Part shown: in pieces, positions 53,713 through 63,194 of the stretch
Position numbering within the stretch: the first letter of the stretch is position 1
Layout: each line of letters begins with the position of its first letter
NCBI RefSeq assembly: GCF_019455445.1
Contig: NZ_JAHWUS010000002.1
Location: forward strand, 310,001 to 374,000
Direction of reading: 5' to 3'
DNA from: Pseudaquidulcibacter saccharophilus
GTDB lineage: Bacteria; Pseudomonadota; Alphaproteobacteria; Caulobacterales; Aquidulcibacteraceae
Length of the DNA: 64,000 bases
The notes under the pieces: model-generated
The model's database searches: none
What the model was told of the DNA's origin: nothing
Seen by the model: only the letters and a program-made list of their open reading frames with translations
Position numbers and translations under genes: made by a program

Positions 53713-54384
53713 TTATGCCTGTCGTTTCATAACTTCATCGGATACAAACGGGTTGTTTGCCCGTTCATTGCCGAATGTTGACATAGGGCCATGACCTGGA
53801 ACAAATTGTATCTCGTTGCCATATGGCCATAATTTGGTGGTGATTGATTTTAATAAATCGGCATGATTTCCTTTTGGGAAATCGGTGCGTCCAATAGACC
53901 CCGCAAACAATAAATCGCCAACAAATGCCAAACCTAATTCTTTATTGATAAAGGCAACATGACCAGGGGTATGGCCAGGGCAATGAACAACATCAAATTC
54001 AAATTGCCCGACACTTACCTTGTCACCGTCATTTAACCAAACATCTGGTGTGCAATCTTCGCCAATATTATAGCCATAGCGTGCCCATGATGAAACGATT
54101 TGGTCAAGCCAAAATTTATCGTCGATATGTGGACCAATAATTTTGATGCCAAGTGTGCGCGCAAGTTCCATAGCGCCGCCTGCATGGTCAAGGTGGCCAT
54201 GGGTAATCCATATTTCTTTTGGATTTACGGAATTATCTTTTAGAACTTTTAGTATGTTTTCGACATCGCCACCCGGGTCAACTATTACGGCATCTTTGGT
54301 GTAATTATCCCAAATAATGCTACAATTTTGTTGGAATGGAGTTACTTGAACAACTGCAAGCTGAATTGGGGGGATTGCGTTCAT
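53713..54384 (-). CDS. MBL-fold hydrolase, glyoxalase II-like
   Basis: 223 residues. Binuclear motif THGHLDHAGG, GHTPGHVAFI, VGDLLFAGSIGRTDFP and VPGHGPMSTFGNE give all seven metal-binding groups of the YcbL/GloB branch. It likely hydrolyses a glutathione or other thioester (as glyoxalase II), but the C-terminal substrate domain of true GloB is missing. It starts 16 bp downstream of the NagX-like gene and ends just before the RNA methyltransferase. Confidence 0.9.
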   Translation of the reverse strand: MNAIPPIQLAVVQVTPFQQNCSIIWDNYTKDAVIVDPGGDVENILKVLKDNSVNPKEIWITHGHLDHAGGAMELARTLGIKIIGPHIDDKFWLDQIVSSWARYGYNIGEDCTPDVWLNDGDKVSVGQFEFDVVHCPGHTPGHVAFINKELGLAFVGDLLFAGSIGRTDFPKGNHADLLKSITTKLWPYGNEIQFVPGHGPMSTFGNERANNPFVSDEVMKRQA

Positions 54385-54400
54385 CTATTACCTTTGAAAG

Positions 54401-55504
54401 TCAGATTTTTATTATGATTTTCTTTCTATCTAGCCAAAGTGCGAAAAGAAAGCAAATTAATGTAAAGCATAGCGCAAATAGCAAGCTTCCACCTGACCCC
54501 ATCCAAATTTTTTGGAATACTTGTTCTCCAAGGAATTTATGAAGTGAAACAGTTGGTTCAAACCGCCAAACTAAAAGTATTTTCAAAAATAATAGCGAAA
54601 ACACATAGATTGCAAGCGGATTCCGTCCAAAGATTTGAAAAAACTCTGAGGCAAATTTTATTTTTTTAACCTCATAAATATATGCGAGTGCTGCGAGCAG
54701 AAATAAATCAAGACCAATTGTTAGAACTACGTATGATGAAGTCCAAAGTTTTTTAGAAATCGGGTATTTAGCCGACCATAATGAAGCCAAAACCAATAAA
54801 CCGAATCCCATAAATACAAACTTACGCAATGTTTCTATGGTAAAGCCGTTATTGCGAACAAATCTTGCACATATAAAGCCTGAAATCATGTTAACGCTTG
54901 CTGGAATTGTACCCAATAAACCTTCTGGTTCAAAGCCATTATCGCCACGATATAAATGTGATTTTGGTATCATAAAATTATCAATTACTGTTCCTAAATT
55001 ACCATCACGCGTAAATGGTGCGCCAATTGGAACCAATACCAACATTGCCACCCAATATCCTAAAAGCATAAAAAGGGCGATGATAATTGAATTTTTGGGT
55101 GCTGCTTTTACTATTATTGCCGCCAGTAAATAACAAAGAGCAAGCCTTTGAAACACCCCCATGAAACGCAGGTTTTCAAAATATTTCCATTCAAATAAAC
55201 CTTGTTTATTGTATAAAAAGAACGGAAACCAGTTTAAAAATATTCCGATTGCAAATAGTATTAGGGTTCTTTTCGCAATTTTGGAAAGGTATTCACCCCA
55301 CTCGAGATCAGACGCCTTTGAGTATGCCAATGAGCATCCCATAATGAATAAAAAACTTGGGAACACAAAATCAGCCAAGGTGAAACCAAACCATTCCGCA
55401 TGGTCAAGAATTGGGTATGGATCAGAACCTGCGCCTTGGGAATTTACAATTATCATCAAAAAAATGATAAGACCGCGAAAAATATCAAGCGAAATATTTC
55501 TCAT
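54401..55504 (-). CDS. NagX/HGSNAT-like integral membrane acyltransferase
   Basis: 367 residues with about 10 membrane segments. Start MRNISLDIFRGLIIFLMI, then FTLADFVFPSFLFIMGCSLAY, a pattern of COG4299 proteins related to heparan-alpha-glucosaminide N-acetyltransferase; NagX is the bacterial name. Bacterial members are thought to take part in amino sugar handling. Start ATG 55504 follows GGGAC; a TTG lies at 55510. It lies 18 bp after the M28 peptidase. Confidence 0.85.
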   Translation of the reverse strand: MRNISLDIFRGLIIFLMIIVNSQGAGSDPYPILDHAEWFGFTLADFVFPSFLFIMGCSLAYSKASDLEWGEYLSKIAKRTLILFAIGIFLNWFPFFLYNKQGLFEWKYFENLRFMGVFQRLALCYLLAAIIVKAAPKNSIIIALFMLLGYWVAMLVLVPIGAPFTRDGNLGTVIDNFMIPKSHLYRGDNGFEPEGLLGTIPASVNMISGFICARFVRNNGFTIETLRKFVFMGFGLLVLASLWSAKYPISKKLWTSSYVVLTIGLDLFLLAALAYIYEVKKIKFASEFFQIFGRNPLAIYVFSLLFLKILLVWRFEPTVSLHKFLGEQVFQKIWMGSGGSLLFALCFTLICFLFALWLDRKKIIIKI

Positions 55505-55522
55505 TACCAATGTCCCAAATAA

Positions 55523-56854
55523 TTATTTTTTTGGCGGTATTAAACCAATGTCTTCTGTTGTTGATGAAAGGTTTTTAAGCAGTATTTCCCACGCATCAAC
55601 ATTTTGATTAAGTGCAGAAGGATCGATTTTATCCAATGTATCATCGGGAGTATGATGTAAATCGAAGTAATGAGTTGCGTCTTGTTTTAAATCAAAAACA
55701 GCAACCCCACTTTCAACAAAATGTTCGATGTCTGCCCCGCCATGTGCATTATCTGTCTGATATATTATGCCGACCTCATTGAAATCTTTTACTAATTTAT
55801 CGCCAATTGCTTTTGATTTTTCCGGCAATTTATATGAAAATGCCCATACTTTGTCTGCGCCAGAATCTGATTCCGCAACCGCGACTACTTTGTCATCTTT
55901 GTGTGCCTTATAATATGCATCAGAACCAAAACCACCAACTTCTTCAGAGCCCCACCAAACGACACGAATTGTGCGTTTCGTCTGCTTACCGTCCAAAATA
56001 CGCTTTGCAGCGGCAGTGGTAATTGCGAGGCCTGAGGCATCATCAATTGCGACTGTGCCAAGATCCCATGAATCAAGGTGACCACCTATTAGAATCATTC
56101 CAGCATCTGCATCAGAACCCGGAACATCGGCAACAACGTTTCCAGATTGATGAACACCAGTTTGTTTTGGCGTAAGTGTCATATGGATTATGACAGGTGT
56201 TTTCGCACGCGCCAGCATTCTTTCAAGGTTCTCAGCATCGGGTACAGTTAAAGCAGCCGAAGGAATTGGCGAAACACCATCTTCAAAACGGGTTACACCA
56301 GTATGTGCGACACGGTGATTATTAGTTCCCAATGAACGCAATAAATATCCGACAGCACCTTTTTTTGCAGCAATATTTGGCCCAATGAAACGTGCAGGAC
56401 CATATGCACCATAACCAGAGCCATCTTGTGTGGCAGTCATTTTATGTGAGACAAAAACAATTTTGCCCTTTACCATAGCATCTGGCGCGGCTTTTAATTC
56501 TTCAAGAGAATTAAATCCAATAACCGTGGCACTTAAGCCATCTTTCGTTGTTGCGGCACTATTGCCAAGGGCAGTAAGAATTAGTTTTTGTTTAAATGGT
56601 GAAACAACTTCGGCGGTTTCTTCCCCTCTTACCCATGCTGGCATGTCATAGGTTTCAATATGGACGTTTTTAAAACCAAGTGATTTTAGCTTTATTACCG
56701 CCCAGTCACGCGCCCTCGCCTCATCGTCTGAACCCGGAAGTCGTGGACCGACTTCAGTAGTTAAACCTTCAACAATGTCCCATGCCACAGAGTTTTTTGG
56801 TGCATCAAATGCCATTAATGGCAAAACTAATAAAAGGGGGATGATTTTTTTCAT
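55523..56854 (-). CDS. Secreted M28-family zinc carboxypeptidase/aminopeptidase
   Basis: 443 residues. Signal peptide MKKIIPLLLVLPLMAFDA. A PA domain (about 115-235) is inserted before the catalytic zinc ligands: GGHLDSWDLGTVAIDDASG (His, Asp), WWGSEEVGGFGSDAYY (catalytic Glu and Glu ligand), VAESDSGADKVW and the late HYFDLHHTPDD. Resembles carboxypeptidase Q. It releases residues from peptides outside the cytoplasm. It lies 42 bp downstream of murC on the same strand, in the place where murB would normally be. Confidence 0.92.
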   Translation of the reverse strand: MKKIIPLLLVLPLMAFDAPKNSVAWDIVEGLTTEVGPRLPGSDDEARARDWAVIKLKSLGFKNVHIETYDMPAWVRGEETAEVVSPFKQKLILTALGNSAATTKDGLSATVIGFNSLEELKAAPDAMVKGKIVFVSHKMTATQDGSGYGAYGPARFIGPNIAAKKGAVGYLLRSLGTNNHRVAHTGVTRFEDGVSPIPSAALTVPDAENLERMLARAKTPVIIHMTLTPKQTGVHQSGNVVADVPGSDADAGMILIGGHLDSWDLGTVAIDDASGLAITTAAAKRILDGKQTKRTIRVVWWGSEEVGGFGSDAYYKAHKDDKVVAVAESDSGADKVWAFSYKLPEKSKAIGDKLVKDFNEVGIIYQTDNAHGGADIEHFVESGVAVFDLKQDATHYFDLHHTPDDTLDKIDPSALNQNVDAWEILLKNLSSTTEDIGLIPPKK

Positions 56855-56896
56855 GAAGCAAGGCTAATTGATAAAACCAATCACGTCAATAAGTTA

Positions 56897-58303
56897 TCAA
56901 CCCTTTAGTTTTGCCTCTAAACCATTTGCCCAATTTGTGATATCGCCTGCACCAAGGCATACAAATAGATCACCTTCTTTTGCATTATCCAAAAAGAATT
57001 GTGGCAAGTCGTCTGGTGATGCAAGTTTTGATGCATTTTTATGCCCGTGGTCTTTAATGCCTTGCACAAAAGTATCGGCATTGATACCTTCAATTGGCTG
57101 TTCGCCTGCGCTATAAACATCGGCAATTGCAACAACATCCGCATCGTTTAAACAACGGCAGAAATCTTCAAACAAATCTCTTAGGCGCGTATATCTGTGT
57201 GGCTGCACAACAGCAATTACGCGGTTTTTTGCAACCTGCCTTGCGGCAGATAAAACCGCCTTGATTTCTACTGGGTGGTGTCCATAATCATCAATGATTT
57301 TAACGCCATTAAATTCACCAGCAAGGCTAAAACGGCGTTTAACCCCCATGAATTTTGACAAGCCATTTTGAATCTGCGCAGCGTCTGCTCCAAGCTCAGT
57401 TGCAACAGTAATTGCTGCAAGTGAGTTTAATACATTGTGCATTCCAGCCATTGGTAAGTGAAGGTTTTGAATTACCTTCTCTACTTTGCCATATTTTGCT
57501 TTGAAAATTACGTCAAAATGTGAACCATCCGCTTCGGCACTAATATTAATTGCTTGCACATCTGCTTGTGGGCTAAAGCCATAGGTGAATACTTTGCGAT
57601 CAGTGACTTTTGCAACCAAGCCTTGAACCCCAGGGTGGTCGATGCAAAGCACTGAAAAACCATAAAAAGGTACTGATTCAACAAAAGCCTCAAAAGCCTT
57701 TTCCATATTTTCTTTTGTACCATAAAAATCCAAATGTTCTGGATCCATATTAGTTACAATCGCAACATTTGGACGGAGTTTTGTGAAGGTACCATCTGAT
57801 TCATCAGCCTCAACGACCATCCAATCGCCGGTTCCAACGCGGGCATTTGTGCCATAGGCATTAATGATACCGCCATTAATAACGGTTGGATCTTTGCCTG
57901 CCGCATCGAGCAAAGTTGCAACCATTGACGTGGTTGTGGTTTTGCCATGCGTACCGCCGACTGCAATAGTCCAACCAAGGCGCATTAATTCAGCAAGCAT
58001 TTCTGAGCGGCGCACAATAGGTATTCCTGCAGAACGTGCCGCCATAACCTCTAGATTATCTGCTTTAACGGCTGATGAGATAAGAACCATGCTTACCCCT
58101 TCAACGTTCTTACCATCATGTCCAACAAAGACTTTTATGCCATCTTTGCGAAGTCTAGTAAGGTTTGCGCCATCTTTTGCGTCAGACCCCTGCACTTGAT
58201 AACCCCAATGTGCCAATACTTCTGCAATGCCCGACATACCAATGCCACCAATGCCAACAATGTGAATAATACCAACATCAAGAGGGATAACCGGTTTACG
58301 CAT
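56897..58303 (-). CDS. murC: UDP-N-acetylmuramate--L-alanine ligase
   Basis: 468 residues. N-terminal Rossmann IVGIGGIGMSGIAEVL, ATP P-loop VGGTHGKTTTTSMVA, the DESDGTF motif, ATP-adenine binding IDDYGHHPVEIKAVL and YSAGEQPIEGI. Adds L-alanine to UDP-MurNAc as the first peptide step. Its start overlaps murG by 8 bp. Standard length. Unlike most alphaproteobacterial clusters it is followed by the M28 gene, not murB-ddl-ftsQAZ. Confidence 0.97.
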   Translation of the reverse strand: MRKPVIPLDVGIIHIVGIGGIGMSGIAEVLAHWGYQVQGSDAKDGANLTRLRKDGIKVFVGHDGKNVEGVSMVLISSAVKADNLEVMAARSAGIPIVRRSEMLAELMRLGWTIAVGGTHGKTTTTSMVATLLDAAGKDPTVINGGIINAYGTNARVGTGDWMVVEADESDGTFTKLRPNVAIVTNMDPEHLDFYGTKENMEKAFEAFVESVPFYGFSVLCIDHPGVQGLVAKVTDRKVFTYGFSPQADVQAINISAEADGSHFDVIFKAKYGKVEKVIQNLHLPMAGMHNVLNSLAAITVATELGADAAQIQNGLSKFMGVKRRFSLAGEFNGVKIIDDYGHHPVEIKAVLSAARQVAKNRVIAVVQPHRYTRLRDLFEDFCRCLNDADVVAIADVYSAGEQPIEGINADTFVQGIKDHGHKNASKLASPDDLPQFFLDNAKEGDLFVCLGAGDITNWANGLEAKLKG

Positions 58304-59384
58304 TTATTTCACCTATCACTACATCTGCCAATCTTTGTGCGGCATCAGGACGTGCAGCATTTTTAATTGCCGCACCGCGTTCTTTTAATTTTTCTTCGTT
58401 CATAAGACGCATTTCAAGCAATTGCGAAAGGCGTTTTACCGATAATTCGTTTTCTTTAATTAGGTCTGCACCACCACTTTTCACCATTGATTCTGCATTA
58501 TATGTTTGGTGGTCATTGGTTGCACTTGGTAAAGGTATAAAAATTGCCGAGCGACCAACAACAGCAGTTTCTGAAACAGTTGACGCACCAGAGCGACCAA
58601 TTACCAAATGGGCATCTTTTAATCGTGTTGCCATGTCTTTAAAGAATGGCCATACTTCTGCTTGAACACCTGCATCACCATATGTTTCACGTGCTGTGTC
58701 ACATTGTTCTTCGCGAACTTGGTGCGAAACAAAAAGTCTTTGCCGAAGGTTTTCAGGTAATTCCGCGATTGCATCAGGAACTGCTTGCCCCAAAACTCTT
58801 GCGCCTTGCGAGCCACCGGTCACAAGAATACGCAAAGTGCCGTTTGGTTTAATTTCAGGGAATGGTGCCTTGCCAGCTTCAATTAATTCTTTGCGAACAG
58901 GGTTGCCGCATACAACATGCTTTTCTTTATACTCTAGGAAATTTAGCGTCTCAAAGCCCGAGCAAATTTTGACTGCCTTTTTTTGGAAAAAGCGATTAAC
59001 GCGACCCAAAACAGCATTTTGTTCATGGATTATTACCGGGCATTTTGCATTATATAAAACTGGGAAAGTTGGATATCCGCCAAAGCCAACAACCGCCACA
59101 GGGCTATGTTTTTTCAAGAAAGGTTTGGTTTGCGAGATTGATTTCAAAAGGTTCAAACCGGCATTAATTTTACCTTTTAAGCCACCTTCATCAGCATTTG
59201 TCACCGATAATATTAGGTTATCTATTGATGGAAAACCTTCTGTATATCTTCTACCACGTGGATCGGTTACAAGGATTACATCAAAGCCACGGGCAACCAT
59301 TTCATCAGCAAACGCCTTAGCGGGAAACATATGGCCACCTGTGCCACCTGCTGCAATCAATATTGTTTGTTTTATTTCACTCAT
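58296..59384 (-). CDS. murG: Lipid II synthase MurG
   Basis: 362 residues. N-terminal AAGGTGGHMFPA glycine-rich loop, VVGFGGYPTFPV, HEQNAVLGRVNRF, VTGGSQGARVLGQ, and the nucleotide-binding GRSGASTVSE with PLPSATNDHQTYNA. Transfers GlcNAc to lipid I on the cytoplasmic face of the membrane. Its end overlaps murC by 8 bp; 78 bp separate it from ftsW. Confidence 0.97.
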   Translation of the reverse strand: MSEIKQTILIAAGGTGGHMFPAKAFADEMVARGFDVILVTDPRGRRYTEGFPSIDNLILSVTNADEGGLKGKINAGLNLLKSISQTKPFLKKHSPVAVVGFGGYPTFPVLYNAKCPVIIHEQNAVLGRVNRFFQKKAVKICSGFETLNFLEYKEKHVVCGNPVRKELIEAGKAPFPEIKPNGTLRILVTGGSQGARVLGQAVPDAIAELPENLRQRLFVSHQVREEQCDTARETYGDAGVQAEVWPFFKDMATRLKDAHLVIGRSGASTVSETAVVGRSAIFIPLPSATNDHQTYNAESMVKSGGADLIKENELSVKRLSQLLEMRLMNEEKLKERGAAIKNAARPDAAQRLADVVIGEINA

Positions 59385-59462
59385 GAAGATTAAATATAAG
59401 TATTTTTTTCAAAAGTCGAAAAGTTTTGCATAAAGAGGTGTGATTAAATTGAAATAAACGGA

Positions 59463-60608
59463 TTATTTCCTTAATACTGCCTCATAAGGTCGTTTTCGGG
59501 TTATCGCGAGTGCTAATCCAAGCGTTATTGCAGAGCCAATTAAAGACGAACCACCATATGAAATGAAGGGTAATGTCATGCCTTTTGCGGGAATCAAATT
59601 CAAATTAACCGCAAGATTAATTGCCACTTGAAATCCAAATAAAAGATAAAGACCAATTCCCGATGTTTGTGCGAACGGGTCTGAAATCTTACTTGCAACG
59701 TGAATTCCACGAATAATTAAAATCGCAAAAAGTGACATTAAGAAAAATGCCCCAATCATTCCCCATTCTTCAACCGCCAAAGAGAATATAAAGTCGGTAT
59801 GAACGTCTGGTAATATGTGTTTTATAATCCCCTCGCCTGCACCACGGCCAAAAATTTCGCCAGAAGCAATTGCATCAAGCCCTCTATCAACTTGGTAATT
59901 ATCGTTATTTTCAGGATTTATAAATTTATCTATACGATCCACAAAGTGCGGTTTAAACAAAAATAGTAATATTACACCGACAATACTGGTTCCAAAAAGT
60001 CCCAATAACCATTTCCTGCTTATTCCGGCAACCCAAAATATTGCCAAATAAGATATTGATAATAAAAATGTTTGTCCAACATCAGGCTGCATCAAGAAAA
60101 TCATAATTGGGAACGCAACAATTGCTAAACCAACAAATTCTGCATGAAAGCCTTTGTCATAAACGCGCCTAGTAAGGACCCATGAAACCAAAATAATAGC
60201 TGCAGGTTTGATGATTTCTGATGGCTGTAATGAAAAGCCACCAAAGCGCAGCCAACGCTGTGCACCTTTTGCGGTGTGCCCAATTCCAAGAATGGTAATC
60301 AATAGAACAATTGAAATTACGTAAAGTAATAATGAAAATCTTCTAACATTATCAATTGATAAGAACGAAATGCTTATTAATATTGAAAATGAGATGGCGA
60401 CAAAAAATGCCTGCCTATAAACAAAAAAGAATGGATTATCATAATCAAGCCTTGCTGCGGCAGCCGGTGAAGAGCCAAATGATAAAATAAGGCCAATTGT
60501 CATTAGTGTTGCCACTAATCCTAGGGTCACTCTATCAATATTTTGCCACCAAACATTAAGCCAGCCAATTTTTTTGATATTATTTTGAAACGAATAAATA
60601 GCTTGCAT
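59463..60608 (-). CDS. ftsW: Peptidoglycan glycosyltransferase FtsW
   Basis: 381 residues with about 10 membrane segments. SEDS-family features: GAQRWLRFGGFSLQPSEIIK, LIFFMQPDVGQ-like MIFLMQPDVGQTFLLS, the extracellular loop with the GRGAGEGIIKHILPDVHTDF segment, and the late GMTLPFISYGGSSLIG. Makes septal glycan strands. It lies between murD and murG as usual. Confidence 0.97.
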   Translation of the reverse strand: MQAIYSFQNNIKKIGWLNVWWQNIDRVTLGLVATLMTIGLILSFGSSPAAAARLDYDNPFFFVYRQAFFVAISFSILISISFLSIDNVRRFSLLLYVISIVLLITILGIGHTAKGAQRWLRFGGFSLQPSEIIKPAAIILVSWVLTRRVYDKGFHAEFVGLAIVAFPIMIFLMQPDVGQTFLLSISYLAIFWVAGISRKWLLGLFGTSIVGVILLFLFKPHFVDRIDKFINPENNDNYQVDRGLDAIASGEIFGRGAGEGIIKHILPDVHTDFIFSLAVEEWGMIGAFFLMSLFAILIIRGIHVASKISDPFAQTSGIGLYLLFGFQVAINLAVNLNLIPAKGMTLPFISYGGSSLIGSAITLGLALAITRKRPYEAVLRK

Positions 60609-60663
60609 ATTAAATCCATATTTAATGAATTATATATGCCGTAACATGGTTACTGAATTATTA

Positions 60664-62064
60664 TTATTTTTGGTTTTTGGCGATTATATCATTAACAACA
60701 TTGATAAAATCATCCCCACGCGCTTCAAAATCTGAATATTGATCAAACGAAGCGCAAGCGGGTGAAAGAACTATAAGTTCTTCATCGCCAGTTTCTATTG
60801 CATCTTGATATGCTTTTTGTGTTGCCTGAGCCAAAGTTTCAAAAACTTCATGAGGAAAGTTTTTTAAATTATTTGAAAAACGTTCTGCCGCAGCCCCGAA
60901 TAAATAGCTTTTTGCAATTTTTGGAAAAAAACGTGACAAAGGATCAATACCATCACTTTTTGCCTGCCCTCCTGCAATCCAACGTAAGCGCGGGAATGAA
61001 TTTAAGGCTTGGGCGCTGGCATCGGCATTTGTTGCTTTGGAATCATTGTAAAACTGAATTTTGCCAATTGTACCAATTTTTTGAAGGCGGTGTTTAAGAC
61101 CGCCAAAATTCATAATACCTTCAACAATTGTTTCATCACTTAAACCAATTGCACGACATGCAGCAAATGCAGCAGCAGCATTTTGACCATTATGATTACC
61201 AGGAAGCGCAAGCGCATTATGAAGGTCAGCAATTTTATTGGCACGCCCAGATGAATTATCCCATAGGAATTGATTAATCGAGCTTATGCCGCAAGTAACA
61301 AATTGACCCGATGAAATTGGAATAACTCTTCGGCTTCCTTTTGCCATAAGCAATGTTGCCAATTCTTCACCAAAGTCATCATCGACACCGATGATTGCAT
61401 AATCTTCTGAATTTTGGTTGGCAAAAATATTACGTTTAGCAGCAACGTATCTTTCCATTGTGCCGTGGCGTTCAATATGATCTTCTGAAACATTTATTTG
61501 AATTGCCACATCAAGATGCAATGATTTAGTTAAATCAAGCTGATATGACGAAAGTTCAATTACATAAATCGCGCCTGCCTTTGGTGGTGCAAGGCTAAGG
61601 ACACCTGTCCCAATATTCCCGCCCATTCTGACATCACGTCCTGCATTTTGTAGAATATGGGCGATAAGTGCAGTTGTTGTTGATTTTCCATTGGTACCAG
61701 TAATACCAATAGTTTTTGGCCTAATATTTTCCGGCGTTGAATTTATTTCGCGGGCAAATAATTCAATATCACCAATGATTGGAATGTCATTTTCATGCGC
61801 CCACGCGGCAGCCCAATTTATTTTTGGACCATAAATCGGAACACCAGGTGACATAACAAGTGCAGAAATATTGTTTGCGTCTAACTCATCAAATTTTTTA
61901 ATGTCAAATCCTAGATTGATAGATTTATCACGAGCCTTTTCATTATCATCCCATAGATAAACCTTTGCACCACCTGCATGGAGTGCCTCTGCAGCGGTTA
62001 GGCCCGAACGACCAAGACCAAAAACAGCGACTTCTTTATTTTTATAGGTGGTTACCGAGAACAT
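60664..62064 (-). CDS. murD: UDP-N-acetylmuramoyl-L-alanine--D-glutamate ligase
   Basis: 466 residues. AVFGLGRSGLTAAEAL, the P-loop GITGTNGKSTTTALIAHIL, VIELSSYQLD, FYNDSKATNADASAQAL and IVLSPACASFDQYSDFEARG are all MurD motifs. Adds D-glutamate. The start lies one base from the end of mraY. It leaves a 55-bp gap before ftsW. Confidence 0.97.
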   Translation of the reverse strand: MFSVTTYKNKEVAVFGLGRSGLTAAEALHAGGAKVYLWDDNEKARDKSINLGFDIKKFDELDANNISALVMSPGVPIYGPKINWAAAWAHENDIPIIGDIELFAREINSTPENIRPKTIGITGTNGKSTTTALIAHILQNAGRDVRMGGNIGTGVLSLAPPKAGAIYVIELSSYQLDLTKSLHLDVAIQINVSEDHIERHGTMERYVAAKRNIFANQNSEDYAIIGVDDDFGEELATLLMAKGSRRVIPISSGQFVTCGISSINQFLWDNSSGRANKIADLHNALALPGNHNGQNAAAAFAACRAIGLSDETIVEGIMNFGGLKHRLQKIGTIGKIQFYNDSKATNADASAQALNSFPRLRWIAGGQAKSDGIDPLSRFFPKIAKSYLFGAAAERFSNNLKNFPHEVFETLAQATQKAYQDAIETGDEELIVLSPACASFDQYSDFEARGDDFINVVNDIIAKNQK

Positions 62065-62065
62065 A

Positions 62066-63151
62066 TTACCTCAACTTCAAGGTTGCTAAACCGATTAAAG
62101 CAAAGATTGTTGCCATAATCCAGAAGCGAATAACAATTGTCGGCTCTTTCCAGTGCAATTTTTCAAAATGGTGATGTAGTGGCGCCATTAACAGCACTCT
62201 TTTCCCAGTTAGTTTAAATGATGTAACCTGCGCAACAACACTTAGAAGCTCCATAACAAATACAAAGCCAACAATTGCCAATACAAATTCATGTTTTGAA
62301 GCAACCGCAACAACACCTAAAGTACCGCCCAATGATAGTGAACCGGTATCACCCATGAAAATTTGTGCAGGCGGTGCATTCCACCACAAGAAACCAAGCC
62401 CTGCACCAAGAACTGCACCCATTATAACGGTAACTTCACCTAAATGCTCAATATAATGTAATTGCAGATATTCTGAAAATTTATAATTTCCAACCATATA
62501 AATAATTAGACCGAATGTTGCTGATGCAATCATTACCGGCATAATTGCAAGGCCATCAAGACCATCAGTAAAGTTAACTGCGTTACCAAAACCAACGATA
62601 ACAATCATTCCAAAAACTAATGTAAACCAACCAAGGTTGAACAAAACGTTTTTAAAGAATGGAACCGCAATTGAATTACCAATATCAGGTGGTGTGCCAT
62701 GCCCAGCATTTTGATATTTTGCAATAAAATAACATGCAATTAAGGCAATTATGAATTCACCAATTAAGCGAGCTTTCGAAGACAAGCCATCTTCTTTTTG
62801 CTTTTTAACCTTGCGATAATCATCAATAAAGCCAATTAAACCAAAACCAATCATTACAAACATAACAATCCATACATATTGGTTTTTTAAATCGGCCCAC
62901 AACAATGTCCCAATGGTTACAGCGGCAAGTATCATTGCGCCTCCCATTGTTGGCGTGCCTTGCTTTGCAAGATGGGTCTCAGGGCCAAGTTTTCTGATGG
63001 GTTGCCCACGACCTTGTTTTACACGCATCCAATCAATTACTGGCTGCCCAAATACAAGTAAGATAGTAACGGCGGTTGCCAACGCTAGGCCGGTTCTGAA
63101 TGTAATATAATTTAATAAATTAAAATGTTGGTGAAATAATTCATATAACAT
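62066..63151 (-). CDS. mraY: Phospho-N-acetylmuramoyl-pentapeptide transferase
   Basis: 361 residues, about 10 membrane segments. Conserved: [23 protein letters not shown] (catalytic Asp pair), [32 protein letters not shown] and [14 protein letters not shown]. Makes lipid I from UDP-MurNAc-pentapeptide and undecaprenyl phosphate. It is 43 bp downstream of murF. Confidence 0.97.
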   Translation of the reverse strand: MLYELFHQHFNLLNYITFRTGLALATAVTILLVFGQPVIDWMRVKQGRGQPIRKLGPETHLAKQGTPTMGGAMILAAVTIGTLLWADLKNQYVWIVMFVMIGFGLIGFIDDYRKVKKQKEDGLSSKARLIGEFIIALIACYFIAKYQNAGHGTPPDIGNSIAVPFFKNVLFNLGWFTLVFGMIVIVGFGNAVNFTDGLDGLAIMPVMIASATFGLIIYMVGNYKFSEYLQLHYIEHLGEVTVIMGAVLGAGLGFLWWNAPPAQIFMGDTGSLSLGGTLGVVAVASKHEFVLAIVGFVFVMELLSVVAQVTSFKLTGKRVLLMAPLHHHFEKLHWKEPTIVIRFWIMATIFALIGLATLKLR

Positions 63152-63194
63152 TATTTTGCTTTATCTGACTTCGCAGCAGATTCCCCGATAATTA

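Noticed and set aside
58696-59433. 245-codon plus-strand frame across murG
   Set aside because: Antisense to MurG motifs with no homology-like features.
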